From Rickettsia typhi (GTDB lineage Bacteria > Pseudomonadota > Alphaproteobacteria > Rickettsiales > UBA1997), in NCBI GenBank assembly GCA_945903615.1, contig CAMDOL010000003.1, positions 1 through 25,806 of the forward strand: a stretch of 25,806 bases of DNA, written 5' to 3'. Under the pieces are notes generated by a model. The model was not told the origin of the DNA and searched no databases. It was given only the letters and a program-made list of their open reading frames with translations. The first letter of the stretch is position 1. Each line of letters starts with the position of its first letter. Shown here in pieces: positions 8,546 through 16,173 of this stretch. Made by a program: the position numbers and the translations under genes.

Positions 8546-8746
8546 ATGTTATTTGAAAATTTTCTAAATAAAAAAGTTGCTCTAACTCAAGTTAGAAGTG
8601 AAAACAAATTAGTTAAAAGACAAAAATCTACCCTAGCTGGTCTAGGCTTGAGAGGTGTAAATACTACCTCTCAACTATTAGCTTCCAAAGAAGTTATTGG
8701 TATGATCAAAAAAGTTAGTCATCTAATCACAGTTTCTGCTGTATAA
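8546..8746 (+). CDS. rpmD: 50S ribosomal protein L30
   Basis: 66 residues. The central segment VRSENKLVKRQKSTLAGLGL followed by RGVNTTSQLLASKEVIGMIKKVSHLI matches L30 (typical: S.IGR...Q..TL.GLGL.....V...DTP.V.GMI.KV.HLV). Its position between rpsE and rplO is invariant. L30 is a small peripheral 50S protein, absent in some bacteria but kept here. It starts one base after the rpsE stop codon and ends 18 bases before rplO. Confidence 0.94.
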   Translation: MLFENFLNKKVALTQVRSENKLVKRQKSTLAGLGLRGVNTTSQLLASKEVIGMIKKVSHLITVSAV

Positions 8747-8764
8747 AATTTATATATTCTCAAT

Positions 8765-9199
8765 ATGTCCAATCCTTTAAACAACATTGCTAAATTAAAA
8801 ACCAATAAATGCAAAAGAGTTGGTCGTGGTATTGGTTCGGGTACGGGTAAAACTTGCGGTCGTGGTGTAAAAGGTCAAAAAGCTAGATCTGGTGTCGCCA
8901 TTAAAGGTTTTGAGGGTGGTCAAACCCCGCTTTATATGAGATTGCCAAAAAGAGGTTTTAAAAGTCAACGCAGCGCAAGATACGAAGCGATCAATTTAGG
9001 AGATGTTCTGTCTTTGATTGAAAGCAAAAAAATTGACTCAACTACTGTTATTACTAAAGAAAAATTATTTAATGCTGGCTTAATCAGCTCTAAAGATGCA
9101 CAAGTAAAATTAATTATGGCGAAAGTAGAAAAAGTTAAATCCGGACTAACTTTCCAAGTTGATTTTTATTCCAAACAAGCCCAATCTTTTGCTGGATAA
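8765..9199 (+). CDS. rplO: 50S ribosomal protein L15
   Basis: 144 residues, as usual. The N-terminal glycine/arginine-rich region (KCKRVGRGIGSGTGKTCGRG, then VKGQKARSG) and GFEGGQTPLYMRLPKRGFKS are diagnostic. The C-terminal globular part is more divergent, as is normal. L15 reaches deep into 23S rRNA and is needed for late assembly. The gene ends at 9199 and its stop directly abuts the left arm of an inverted repeat in the rplO-secY gap. Confidence 0.96.
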   Translation: MSNPLNNIAKLKTNKCKRVGRGIGSGTGKTCGRGVKGQKARSGVAIKGFEGGQTPLYMRLPKRGFKSQRSARYEAINLGDVLSLIESKKIDSTTVITKEKLFNAGLISSKDAQVKLIMAKVEKVKSGLTFQVDFYSKQAQSFAG

Positions 9200-9249
9200 T
9201 TTTAGCTGAGTTTAAATTTAAATAATGCTCAAGCCAATTCCAGCTAAAA
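9200..9249. promoter_or_regulatory. Inverted repeat between rplO and secY
   Basis: Arms TTTTAGCTG (9200-9208) and CAGCTAAAA (9241-9249) are exact reverse complements of nine bases, enclosing 32 bases that include the palindrome TTTAAATTTAAA and an ATG at 9225. The left arm follows the rplO stop and the right arm ends 19 bases before the secY GTG. It could be a regulatory or stability hairpin in the leader of secY. It has no run of T after the right arm, so it is a poor intrinsic terminator. The structure is seen; the function is inference. Confidence 0.45.
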
Positions 9250-9268
9250 GATCCAATTATCAAATAAG

Positions 9269-10537
9269 GTGCAAAATTCTGACTTAAAAAAAAGAATATT
9301 ATTTACGCTTTTCATTCTATTGATTTATAGATTTGGTACTTTCGTGCCGATTCCAGGAATTAATGGTGATGTGATTCAGAAATTCTTTACTGGTAAAGGT
9401 GCCAGTATGTTTGGTATGATCAACCTTTTTTCAGGTGGAGCTTTGGAGCGGATGAGTATATTCGCCTTAAATATTATGCCTTATATTACCGCATCAATTA
9501 TTATGCAGCTTTTAACCTCAATGTATAAAGGTTTGGAAGCCCTAAAAAAAGAAGGTGATTACGGTCGGGCAAAAATTAATCAATATACTCGATATCTGAC
9601 TATCATTCTGGCATTTTTTCAATCAATGGGTGTTTATTATGCTTTATCTTCCGCTGGCAATAATATGTTTATCAGTGATTCAAGAATCTTTATGTGGACA
9701 ACCTGCGTCAGTTTAGTTGGTGGTACGGTGATGTTGATGTGGTTTGGAGAAAGGATTACTGCCTCTGGTATTGGCAACGGTATTTCTCTAATTATCTTTG
9801 TTGGTATTGTCTCATCAATTCCAACTACCTTCGCGCAATTTATGGATTTATCTAAAAGCGGAGTTTACTCGGCGGTATTCGTGGTGATATTTTTCTTATC
9901 CTTCATATTCTTTGTTGCCTTGGTTGCTTTTGTTGAGAAAACGCATAGGCGAATAAAAATCCAATACCCAAACGGTGCGATGATGAGGGTTAATGGTATG
10001 GCAGATTCTTCATTTTTACCGCTTAAAATTAATATTTCTGGCGTAATCCCTCCAATTTTTGCTAGTTCAATTTTGATGTTTCCATCTGCAATTGCGCAGT
10101 TTATCGGTAATGGTAGTGAAGCATTTTTATCGATTTTATCCAGAGGTAGTTGGCTTTATTTATTGATCTTTGCAACTTTAATTTTGTTTTTTTCATTCTT
10201 TTATTCTTCAATAATTTTCAATACCAAGGATGTTGCTAATAACTTGAAGAAAAGTAATTGTTTCATCTCAGGAATCAGACCAGGAGCCAATACTTCTGAT
10301 TACCTCGATAGAATTATTGCTAGATTAACTTTGCTCGGAGCAATTTATTTGATGGTGGTTTGTATAATCCCGGAAATTTTAATCGTTGATTACTCAATTC
10401 CGCTGCATATTGGTGGCACTGGAGTTTTGATTGTGGTGAACGTGATCTTAGACTTGGTTAATCAAATTCAATCACATTTATTCTCTGGAAAATATAGTAA
10501 CACTGGCAAGAGAAAACGCGTGAAACTTCGAGCATAA
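9269..10537 (+). CDS. secY: Preprotein translocase subunit SecY
   Basis: 422 residues, ten membrane segments expected. YRFGTFVPIPGI (near residues 20-31) is the TM1/plug signature. IMPYITASIIMQLLTSM is TM2, and GIGNGISLIIFVGIVSSIP is the TM4/5 region. PLKINISGVIPPIFASSIL and ISGIRPGANTSDYLDRI are further family blocks; the last is the cytosolic loop that contacts SecA and ribosomes. SecY forms the channel of the general secretion system. The only standard start in frame after the stop at 9245 is GTG 9269, with AAGG overlapping it and no properly spaced ribosome-binding site. This gives only about seven residues before the LKKRI motif, shorter than is common. The stop overlaps the adk start by one base. 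Confidence 0.95.
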   Translation: MQNSDLKKRILFTLFILLIYRFGTFVPIPGINGDVIQKFFTGKGASMFGMINLFSGGALERMSIFALNIMPYITASIIMQLLTSMYKGLEALKKEGDYGRAKINQYTRYLTIILAFFQSMGVYYALSSAGNNMFISDSRIFMWTTCVSLVGGTVMLMWFGERITASGIGNGISLIIFVGIVSSIPTTFAQFMDLSKSGVYSAVFVVIFFLSFIFFVALVAFVEKTHRRIKIQYPNGAMMRVNGMADSSFLPLKINISGVIPPIFASSILMFPSAIAQFIGNGSEAFLSILSRGSWLYLLIFATLILFFSFFYSSIIFNTKDVANNLKKSNCFISGIRPGANTSDYLDRIIARLTLLGAIYLMVVCIIPEILIVDYSIPLHIGGTGVLIVVNVILDLVNQIQSHLFSGKYSNTGKRKRVKLRA

Positions 10538-11196
10538 TGATTAATATAATTTTTCTTGGCGCTCCAGGATCGGGAAAGGGAACTCAATCGGTACTATTGG
10601 CTGAGAATTTAAAAATTCCTAATATTTCCACTGGCGAAATATTAAGAAAAGAAGTTATTGCTAAAAGTGAAATTGGTGATTTGGCAACAAGTTATATGAA
10701 TTCTGGAAGCTTAGTTCCGGACCAAGTTGTGGTTGATATTATTAAAAAAAGAATTGCTGAAGATGATTGTGGTCAAGGCTTTATTCTTGATGGTTTTCCA
10801 AGAAATTTTGAGCAAGCACAAATATTAGAAAAAATGATGAGCCAAGTCCAAAAGAAAATTAATCTGGTGGTGAATATTGAAGTTAATGATGAAGTTTTGG
10901 TTAAAAGAATATCAGGACGCTTTTCCTGCAAAAAATGTGGCACAGTTTATAATCGTTTTTTTAGTCAAACTAAGATTGAAAATATTTGTAATAAATGTGG
11001 AAGTAGTGAGTTTGAAAGCAGAAGTGATGATAATGAAGAAACGGTAAAAAACCGTTTAAAAGTTTATAACCAAAACACCGCAGAATTAATTGAGCTTTAT
11101 AGAAAAAAAGGCTTGATTTATTCGGTGGATGGTTTAAAAAATATCGCCCTCGTTAATTTAGAGATTAACAAAGCGGTAAATAGTATTATTCAATAA
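10537..11196 (+). CDS. adk: Adenylate kinase, zinc-lid type
   Basis: 219 residues. It catalyses ATP + AMP to 2 ADP in the cytosol. The P-loop GAPGSGKGTQ is at residues 8-17, the AMP-binding DGFPR at 85-89, and the long lid domain is present. Four cysteines (C131, C134, C151, C154, as CKKC and CNKC) form a structural zinc site, a feature of some but not all adenylate kinases. It overlaps secY by one base. The secY-adk order is widespread in bacteria and links the two by transcription, not function. Confidence 0.97.
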   Translation: MINIIFLGAPGSGKGTQSVLLAENLKIPNISTGEILRKEVIAKSEIGDLATSYMNSGSLVPDQVVVDIIKKRIAEDDCGQGFILDGFPRNFEQAQILEKMMSQVQKKINLVVNIEVNDEVLVKRISGRFSCKKCGTVYNRFFSQTKIENICNKCGSSEFESRSDDNEETVKNRLKVYNQNTAELIELYRKKGLIYSVDGLKNIALVNLEINKAVNSIIQ

Positions 11197-11216
11197 CAAA
11201 TAATTAGGAGTTTACC

Positions 11217-11597
11217 TTGGCAAGAATAGCTGGTGTTAATATACCAAAAGAAAAAAGATTCGTCATTTCTTTAACTTACATTTATGGCATTGGGGTTACC
11301 ACTGCTAATAATATTTGCAAAAAATTAAAAATTAATCTTGCAACCAGAACTAATCAAGTTTCAGAAGCTAAGCTTTCTGAAGTGAGGGCTTTGATTGAAA
11401 AAGAATATCCAGTTTTAGAAGGTGATTTGCGTAGAAAAAGAACTGGCGATATCAAGAGATTAGCTGATATTGGTTGTTATAGAGGTATTCGTCACGTTAA
11501 AAAACTCCCAGTTCGCGGGCAAAGAACTCATACTAATGCGAGAACTAGAAAGGGTAAAGGCGTTGCCATTGCTGGTAAGAAAAAAGTTACTAAGTAA
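11217..11597 (+). CDS. rpsM: 30S ribosomal protein S13
   Basis: 126 residues. The start codon is TTG 11217, supported by TAGGAG at 11205-11210 six bases upstream and by the canonical [13 protein letters not shown] that follows. [16 protein letters not shown] is the helix-turn motif, and the C-terminal block [20 protein letters not shown] followed by TRKGKG is the S13 signature. S13 contacts P-site tRNA and L5 across the subunit interface. It is the first gene of the alpha-type cluster. A gap of 91 bases with two hairpins separates it from rpsK. Confidence 0.96.
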   Translation: MARIAGVNIPKEKRFVISLTYIYGIGVTTANNICKKLKINLATRTNQVSEAKLSEVRALIEKEYPVLEGDLRRKRTGDIKRLADIGCYRGIRHVKKLPVRGQRTHTNARTRKGKGVAIAGKKKVTK

Positions 11598-11606
11598 TAA
11601 GACCTT

Positions 11607-11624
11607 AGCGAGCTAAAGCTCGCT
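11607..11624. terminator. GC-rich hairpin after rpsM (attenuator or processing site)
   Basis: A seven-base perfect stem, AGCGAGC / GCTCGCT, with TAAA loop, ten bases after the rpsM stop. Two further pairs can form after one mismatch. It stands out in very AT-rich DNA and in a gene string whose other gaps are short. There is no U-tract after it, so full termination is unlikely. Partial attenuation, RNA processing or a decayed repeat are all possible. The structure is certain, the role is not. Confidence 0.4.
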
Positions 11625-11630
11625 TAGAGA

Positions 11631-11660
11631 TTTATTGCCCTAGCGCAGGCTGGGATCCAA
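11631..11660. repeat. Probable dispersed palindromic repeat copy
   Basis: Within this stretch CCTAGC (11639-11644) pairs with GCTGGG (11649-11654) around GCAG, with one G-U pair. The reverse complement reads TGGATCCCAGCCTGCGCTAG, which resembles a short palindromic sequence I recall as repeated between genes in many Alphaproteobacteria, including Rickettsia. It is GC-rich compared with its surroundings. Only one copy is visible in this window, so the repeat status rests on recollection of the motif and not on copies seen here. Confidence 0.5.
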
Positions 11661-11688
11661 AAATTAATATATTAACAAACATCATATC

Positions 11689-12081
11689 ATGGTAAAATAT
11701 AGCGGCAAAAAAACATCAGCCAAAAAGAAGAAAAATATTGTTAACGGAGTAGTTCATGTTTGTGCAACTTTTAACAACACCATCATTTCAATCACCGATG
11801 TGCAAGGTAATTTGATTTGCTGGTCTTCGGCTGGAAAACATGGTTTTAAGGGCTCAAGAAAAGCGACTCCATATGCAGCGCAAGTTGCAACTCAAAGTGC
11901 AGTTGAGGTTGCAAAAGAATGTGGTTTGCAATCAGCGATTGTAGAAATTATTGGACCAGGAGTTGGTAGAGAAGCATCGCTTCGTGCTCTGCAAGCTGCC
12001 AATATCAATGTTACTTCCATCGTGGATAAAACTTATCATCCTCACAACGGTTGCCGACCAGCAAAAAGAAGAAGAGTCTAA
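11689..12081 (+). CDS. rpsK: 30S ribosomal protein S11
   Basis: 130 residues. [20 protein letters not shown] and [20 protein letters not shown] are followed by TPYAAQVA. The C-terminal block [20 protein letters not shown] followed by [18 protein letters not shown] is diagnostic. S11 lies in the 30S platform near the E-site and the anti-Shine-Dalgarno region. It starts with ATG 91 bases after rpsM, the largest gap inside the ribosomal gene string. Confidence 0.97.
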   Translation: MVKYSGKKTSAKKKKNIVNGVVHVCATFNNTIISITDVQGNLICWSSAGKHGFKGSRKATPYAAQVATQSAVEVAKECGLQSAIVEIIGPGVGREASLRALQAANINVTSIVDKTYHPHNGCRPAKRRRV

Positions 12082-12122
12082 CTGTATTTAGTATCCTATC
12101 AAATTATTTGAACTTATAAATT

Positions 12123-13148
12123 ATGGCTATTTTAAAAGAAAGTTGGCAGTCGTTATCAAAGCCGGCAAGTATAATTGTTAAAGACGGCGTTGATTCAACC
12201 AAAAGTGCAACCATCGTTATGGAGCCTTTTGAAAGAGGTTTTGGTAATACTTTGGGAAACGCTCTTAGAAGGGTTCTCCTTTCTTCAATTGCTGGTTTTG
12301 CAGTTACCTCAATTAAAATTGATGGTGTGCTTCACGAATATGGAGTTATTGACGGCGTTAAAGAGGATGTAACTAATATAATAATGAACCTTAAGTCATT
12401 AGCGATCAATAAGCCTGATTCATCTCCTTGTGTTTTGAAATTAATCTCTAATAAAGCTGGACCGGTTTTCGCTGGATCAATTGAAGTTAGTAACGGTGCT
12501 GAAATTATTAATAAAGATTTGCTGATTTGCACTCTGAATAAAGATGCTAAAATAGACATTCAAATCAATGTTGAGTGTGGTAAAGGTTATGTTGTGGCTG
12601 ATCAGGGTAAAAAAGCCGAAACTAGTATTGGTTTGATCTCTCTTGACTCTATGTTTAGTCCAATTAAAAGAGTTTCTTACAAGGTTGAAAACGCTCGTGT
12701 TGGTCAAATTACTGATTATGACAAATTGATCTTGGAAGTTGATACTAATGGCACTATAACACCTCAAGATGCTCTTGGTGTTGCTGCAAAAATTTTACAA
12801 GAACAGTTAGAGGTTTTTGTTAATTTTGATGTTAGTAAAATCGTTGATGTTAAAAAAGAAATTAGTGGTGAGCCAGAATTTAACAGAAATTTACTCAAAA
12901 CAATTGATGAATTAGAACTTTCAGTTCGCTCTTACAATTGTTTGAAAAACGAAAACATTATCTATGTTGGTGATTTGGTTGTTAAGACTGAATCTGAAAT
13001 GCTCAAAACCTCGAATTTTGGTAGAAAGTCATTAAACGAATTAAAGGAAAATCTTAAATCAATGGGCTTGAGCTTTGGCGCTAAATTGGCTAACTGGCCA
13101 CCAAAAAATATCGAAGAACTAGCTAAGATTAAAAATAAAGATTTCTAA
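12123..13148 (+). CDS. rpoA: RNA polymerase alpha subunit
   Basis: 341 residues, typical. The N-terminal domain carries [20 protein letters not shown] at about residues 37-56, the core of the dimerisation and beta-contact surface, followed by [20 protein letters not shown]. The C-terminal domain includes [14 protein letters not shown] sequence (here [19 protein letters not shown]) and [19 protein letters not shown], the helix-hairpin-helix that contacts UP elements and activators. The two domains are joined by a linker near residues 235-250. It sits in the conserved rpsK-rpoA-rplQ order. Confidence 0.98.
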   Translation: MAILKESWQSLSKPASIIVKDGVDSTKSATIVMEPFERGFGNTLGNALRRVLLSSIAGFAVTSIKIDGVLHEYGVIDGVKEDVTNIIMNLKSLAINKPDSSPCVLKLISNKAGPVFAGSIEVSNGAEIINKDLLICTLNKDAKIDIQINVECGKGYVVADQGKKAETSIGLISLDSMFSPIKRVSYKVENARVGQITDYDKLILEVDTNGTITPQDALGVAAKILQEQLEVFVNFDVSKIVDVKKEISGEPEFNRNLLKTIDELELSVRSYNCLKNENIIYVGDLVVKTESEMLKTSNFGRKSLNELKENLKSMGLSFGAKLANWPPKNIEELAKIKNKDF

Positions 13149-13176
13149 TCATTTAAATAAGACAAAAAATAACAAT

Positions 13177-13590
13177 ATGAAGCACGGAATTAAAGGTAGA
13201 AAGTTAAATAGAACTAGCTCGCACAGAAAGTCATTATTTATGAATCTTTCTAATGCCCTGTTACAACATGAGCAAATCAAAACTACTTTGCCAAAAGCAA
13301 AAGATCTAAGACCTTTTGTGGAAAAAATTATTACTCTGGCAAAAACTGATTCTTTAGCTAATCGCAGACGCGCACTGTCAATTTTGAGAGATGAAACATT
13401 GGTGAATAAATTATTTGCTGATATTGCTCCAAGAGTTAAAAACCGTAATGGTGGTTATACTAGAATTTTAAAATTTGGCTTTAGAACTGGAGATAAAGCT
13501 CCAATGGCAATTGTTGAGTTGGTTGACAGAGTGGTTGCTGAAGTCTCTGTGTCAAAAGAAGATAAAAAGAAAAAAGCAGCAGCGAAATAA
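13177..13590 (+). CDS. rplQ: 50S ribosomal protein L17
   Basis: 137 residues. [20 protein letters not shown] and [20 protein letters not shown] followed by [13 protein letters not shown] are diagnostic of L17. [20 protein letters not shown] closes the domain. A lysine/alanine-rich tail ([11 protein letters not shown]) follows. L17 surrounds the exit tunnel rim. In most bacteria it ends the alpha cluster; here rplS follows 27 bases later on the same strand. Confidence 0.97.
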   Translation: MKHGIKGRKLNRTSSHRKSLFMNLSNALLQHEQIKTTLPKAKDLRPFVEKIITLAKTDSLANRRRALSILRDETLVNKLFADIAPRVKNRNGGYTRILKFGFRTGDKAPMAIVELVDRVVAEVSVSKEDKKKKAAAK

Positions 13591-13617
13591 TTTTATTTAA
13601 TTTATTTATACAAAACG

Positions 13618-14055
13618 ATGACTAATTTAATTGAACAATTCAATATCGAACAAGCCGCTAAAATCAATGAGGTTAGAGGTGGTCTAGACAAGTTTATCCC
13701 TGACTTTAAGGTTGGTGATACTGTTAAGGTAAAATATAAAATTACTGAAGGAGCTACGACCAGAATTCAGGTGTTTATGGGTGTTGTTATCGCTAAAAGC
13801 AAGAGTTTTACTAACTATAATGCAACTTTCACTGTTAGAAAAATTAGCAGCGGCGTTGGGGTGGAAAGAAAATTTCCGCTTTATTCTCCATTGATTGCTG
13901 GCGTTGAACTAGCGAAGCAAGGTGTTGTGCGCCGTGCCAAATTATATTACTTACGCAATCTAACTGGCAAAGCTTCAAGAATTAAAGAAAAATTAGATTT
14001 TTTAAATGAATCAAACTCAAATGAAACAAAAGCTGTTGAAGAAGTAGTTGGATAA
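13618..14055 (+). CDS. rplS: 50S ribosomal protein L19
   Basis: 145 residues. [20 protein letters not shown] and [12 protein letters not shown] match the SH3-like barrel of L19. The block [20 protein letters not shown] followed by [22 protein letters not shown] is the family signature. L19 contributes to inter-subunit bridges. In many proteobacteria rplS is in the rpsP-rimM-trmD-rplS operon, so its place directly after rplQ is a notable arrangement. An acidic tail ([14 protein letters not shown]) extends past the usual end. Confidence 0.95.
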   Translation: MTNLIEQFNIEQAAKINEVRGGLDKFIPDFKVGDTVKVKYKITEGATTRIQVFMGVVIAKSKSFTNYNATFTVRKISSGVGVERKFPLYSPLIAGVELAKQGVVRRAKLYYLRNLTGKASRIKEKLDFLNESNSNETKAVEEVVG

Positions 14056-14110
14056 TTTATCTACTCCTTTCGGCTTTTGGTTAAAAGGGTATAATTCAAA
14101 AATCTTTTCC

Positions 14111-14503
14111 GTGATCTATATTCCTCGAATTATTCCAGTCTTTTTGCTTATATTCCTATTCTCTTGCGAGGTTGTTCCCTTGAATAATGATTCTGCCAAA
14201 CTCTCACTTTTTAATTCTGCTAGTAAGAAGGCTTTTTCTTTTGTGGTTAGTGAGGAATTTGTTAGGAAGAATTCTCATTCTGAGTCAAGCGCTTTATATC
14301 CAAAAATGAATGTTGCTGAGTTGAAACTGCTGATGAAATTTTTACAACACAATAAATATTGTATTAATAAAAATGGTGAGTTATCTTTTAAAATTAATTC
14401 TAGACAGGAAAAAATTTATGATGTTACTTTTTCTAGTCTGATCGAACAAAGCTACAATGCTAAGCCAGTGTCGCCAACTACTTATTTTGGTGAGTGTGTA
14501 TAA
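14111..14503 (+). CDS. Putative small lipoprotein, function unknown
   Basis: About 130 residues from GTG 14111. The frame is open back to TTG 14048, which overlaps the end of rplS. I prefer 14111 because it yields a compact type II signal peptide: a short N-region with one arginine (VIYIPR), a hydrophobic core IIPVFLLIFLF, and a lipobox ending in LFSC with Cys at residue 19. From TTG 14048 the leader would be about 39 residues, unusually long. The mature part is polar with no recognised domain (ALYPKMNVAELKLLMKFLQH is a likely helix). It is probably an outer- or inner-membrane anchored lipoprotein. No ribosome-binding site is obvious for either start. Confidence 0.55.
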   Translation: MIYIPRIIPVFLLIFLFSCEVVPLNNDSAKLSLFNSASKKAFSFVVSEEFVRKNSHSESSALYPKMNVAELKLLMKFLQHNKYCINKNGELSFKINSRQEKIYDVTFSSLIEQSYNAKPVSPTTYFGECV

Positions 14504-14531
14504 ATAATTTAACTTCAAAATAACTCCTGCA

Positions 14532-14858
14532 ATGCAAGATGTAATCCAATTTTTTACCTTTCGTACCGTTATTTTGCTATTCTCAACAACATTTTCAATT
14601 TTAGCAGTAATGATAATTTTAAATATTATTACTGTAGATGATTTGGTGGTTATTTTAAAGCTCTCTCCAGAATCTGCTGCGGCTTTAAAATTAATCGTTG
14701 GAAGATTGCAGGAAGTCACGCATAATATATTGGACATTTTATCACAATTGTTAAATAAGTTGTTTGGTTGGGCTGGTGTTGATGTTGATTTATCAAAAAT
14801 TAAAGTTGATGTTAACCAAATTCCTCAAGCTCCAAACGCTGTTGAGGGTGGTAAATAA
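14532..14858 (+). CDS. One-TM membrane protein, function unknown
   Basis: 108 residues from ATG 14532. A single hydrophobic segment lies at residues 13-37 (VILLFSTTFSILAVMIILNI, then ITV). An amphipathic region with an alanine/leucine-rich helix follows (SPESAAALKLIVGRLQEVTH), then a short polar tail ending in Gly-Gly-Lys. No domain family is recognised. The gene sits between the putative lipoprotein and ubiB on the same strand, eight bases before ubiB, so it is likely co-transcribed with ubiB. Uninterrupted frame and tight spacing support a real gene. Confidence 0.6.
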   Translation: MQDVIQFFTFRTVILLFSTTFSILAVMIILNIITVDDLVVILKLSPESAAALKLIVGRLQEVTHNILDILSQLLNKLFGWAGVDVDLSKIKVDVNQIPQAPNAVEGGK

Positions 14859-14866
14859 TATTTGGC

Positions 14867-16168
14867 ATGATGATAATTTTTAGCATCACCAACCTGTTTC
14901 GCCTACTTTGTTTATTTCTCCTTTCCACACTTCTCTTTCCGTTCATAAAAAATAAAGCAATTTATTTTTTCTTCAAATTTGCTGGTCCAACTTTTATTAA
15001 ATTAGGGCAATTATTGGCTAATCGCCCAGATTTGGTTGGTGATGATTTGGCTTTATCCTTGTCTGATTTTCAAGATAAATTACCTGCCTTTGCTTTCAAG
15101 AAAGTTAAAAAAATTATTGAAAAACAATTAGGAAAGCCGCTGGATCAGTTATTTTTGGAATTCGAGACTAATCCAGTTGCTGCCGCCTCAATTGCTCAAG
15201 TGCACAAAGCCAAAGCTTTGTCTGGAGATATTGTGGCGGTGAAAATTGTGCGTCCAAATATTGAAAGGGTTTTTAAAAGAGATATTGCTACTTTAAAATT
15301 ACTCAGCTTTTTAATTGGAATTTTTTCAAAGTATTACAAAGAAAAACTCACCAACATTGCCGAGGTTTTGACGGATTGTAGTCGTAAGGAGTTGGATTTG
15401 CACTTTGAGGCTGCCGCTGCCGGTCAAATGAAAGATCAATTAAAAGATTTACCTGGTTTTTATATTCCCAAAATTTATTGGCAATTAAGTAGTGACAAAG
15501 TTTTGACTTTGGAATGGATTGATGGAATTCCATTTTCAAATAAAAAAGCCGTTTTAAATAGCGGTTTTGACAAAAGAGAAATTGCCAAGAACTTGGTCGT
15601 GAGCTATTTTAATCAAGTTTATATGCACGGATTATTCCACGCTGATATGCATTTGGGAAATTTATTTTTAATGAAAAATGGTGATATTGCCGCAATTGAT
15701 TTTGGAATTGTTGGTTCAATTGATAAGAAAACCAGAATTGCAATTGCTGAGATTTTAATGGCGTTTTTAAAGCAAGATTATAACAAGGTGGCAAGATTGC
15801 ATATTGAAGCTGGTTTAGTGCCTCCTGATGTCAATTTAGAAGAGTTTGCATTATCTTGCCGAATTATTGGTGAAGTGGCGGTGGGAAAAGCGGTTGGTGA
15901 AATTTCGATGGCAAAATTATTGGCAAATTTATTGAAGATGACCAAAAAATATCAGATGAAAACACGTCCAGAATTGTTGCTGTTGCAGAAAACTATGATG
16001 TTGGTTGAGGGTGTTGGTGTGTTCTTGGATAAAGATTTAAATATTTGGGACTTGGCGCGACCATTTGTAAAAGAATGGGCGACCAAGAATATTGGTTTTG
16101 ATGCTAAGATTAGAGATTTTGTAGTGGAGATGGTGGACATTTTTAAAAAATATAAACTGGCAATATAA
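14867..16168 (+). CDS. ubiB: UbiB/ABC1/COQ8-family kinase-like protein (ubiquinone biosynthesis)
   Basis: 433 residues. An atypical kinase-like fold that supports coenzyme Q biosynthesis at the inner membrane. Family motifs appear in order: KxGQ (KLGQ, residues 45-48), the alanine-rich loop replacing the kinase glycine loop (AAASIAQVHKA, 105-115), the ATP lysine in VAVKI (K126), the ExD motif (E175, D177 in KELD), the catalytic-loop equivalent HADMHLGN (258-265) and DFG (278-280). A hydrophobic N-terminal stretch (residues 9-27) could anchor it. The usual two C-terminal TM helices of gamma-proteobacterial UbiB (total about 545 residues) are missing, so the protein is of the shorter type. It lies five bases before acs. 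Confidence 0.88.
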   Translation: MMIIFSITNLFRLLCLFLLSTLLFPFIKNKAIYFFFKFAGPTFIKLGQLLANRPDLVGDDLALSLSDFQDKLPAFAFKKVKKIIEKQLGKPLDQLFLEFETNPVAAASIAQVHKAKALSGDIVAVKIVRPNIERVFKRDIATLKLLSFLIGIFSKYYKEKLTNIAEVLTDCSRKELDLHFEAAAAGQMKDQLKDLPGFYIPKIYWQLSSDKVLTLEWIDGIPFSNKKAVLNSGFDKREIAKNLVVSYFNQVYMHGLFHADMHLGNLFLMKNGDIAAIDFGIVGSIDKKTRIAIAEILMAFLKQDYNKVARLHIEAGLVPPDVNLEEFALSCRIIGEVAVGKAVGEISMAKLLANLLKMTKKYQMKTRPELLLLQKTMMLVEGVGVFLDKDLNIWDLARPFVKEWATKNIGFDAKIRDFVVEMVDIFKKYKLAI

Positions 16169-16173
16169 GTAAT

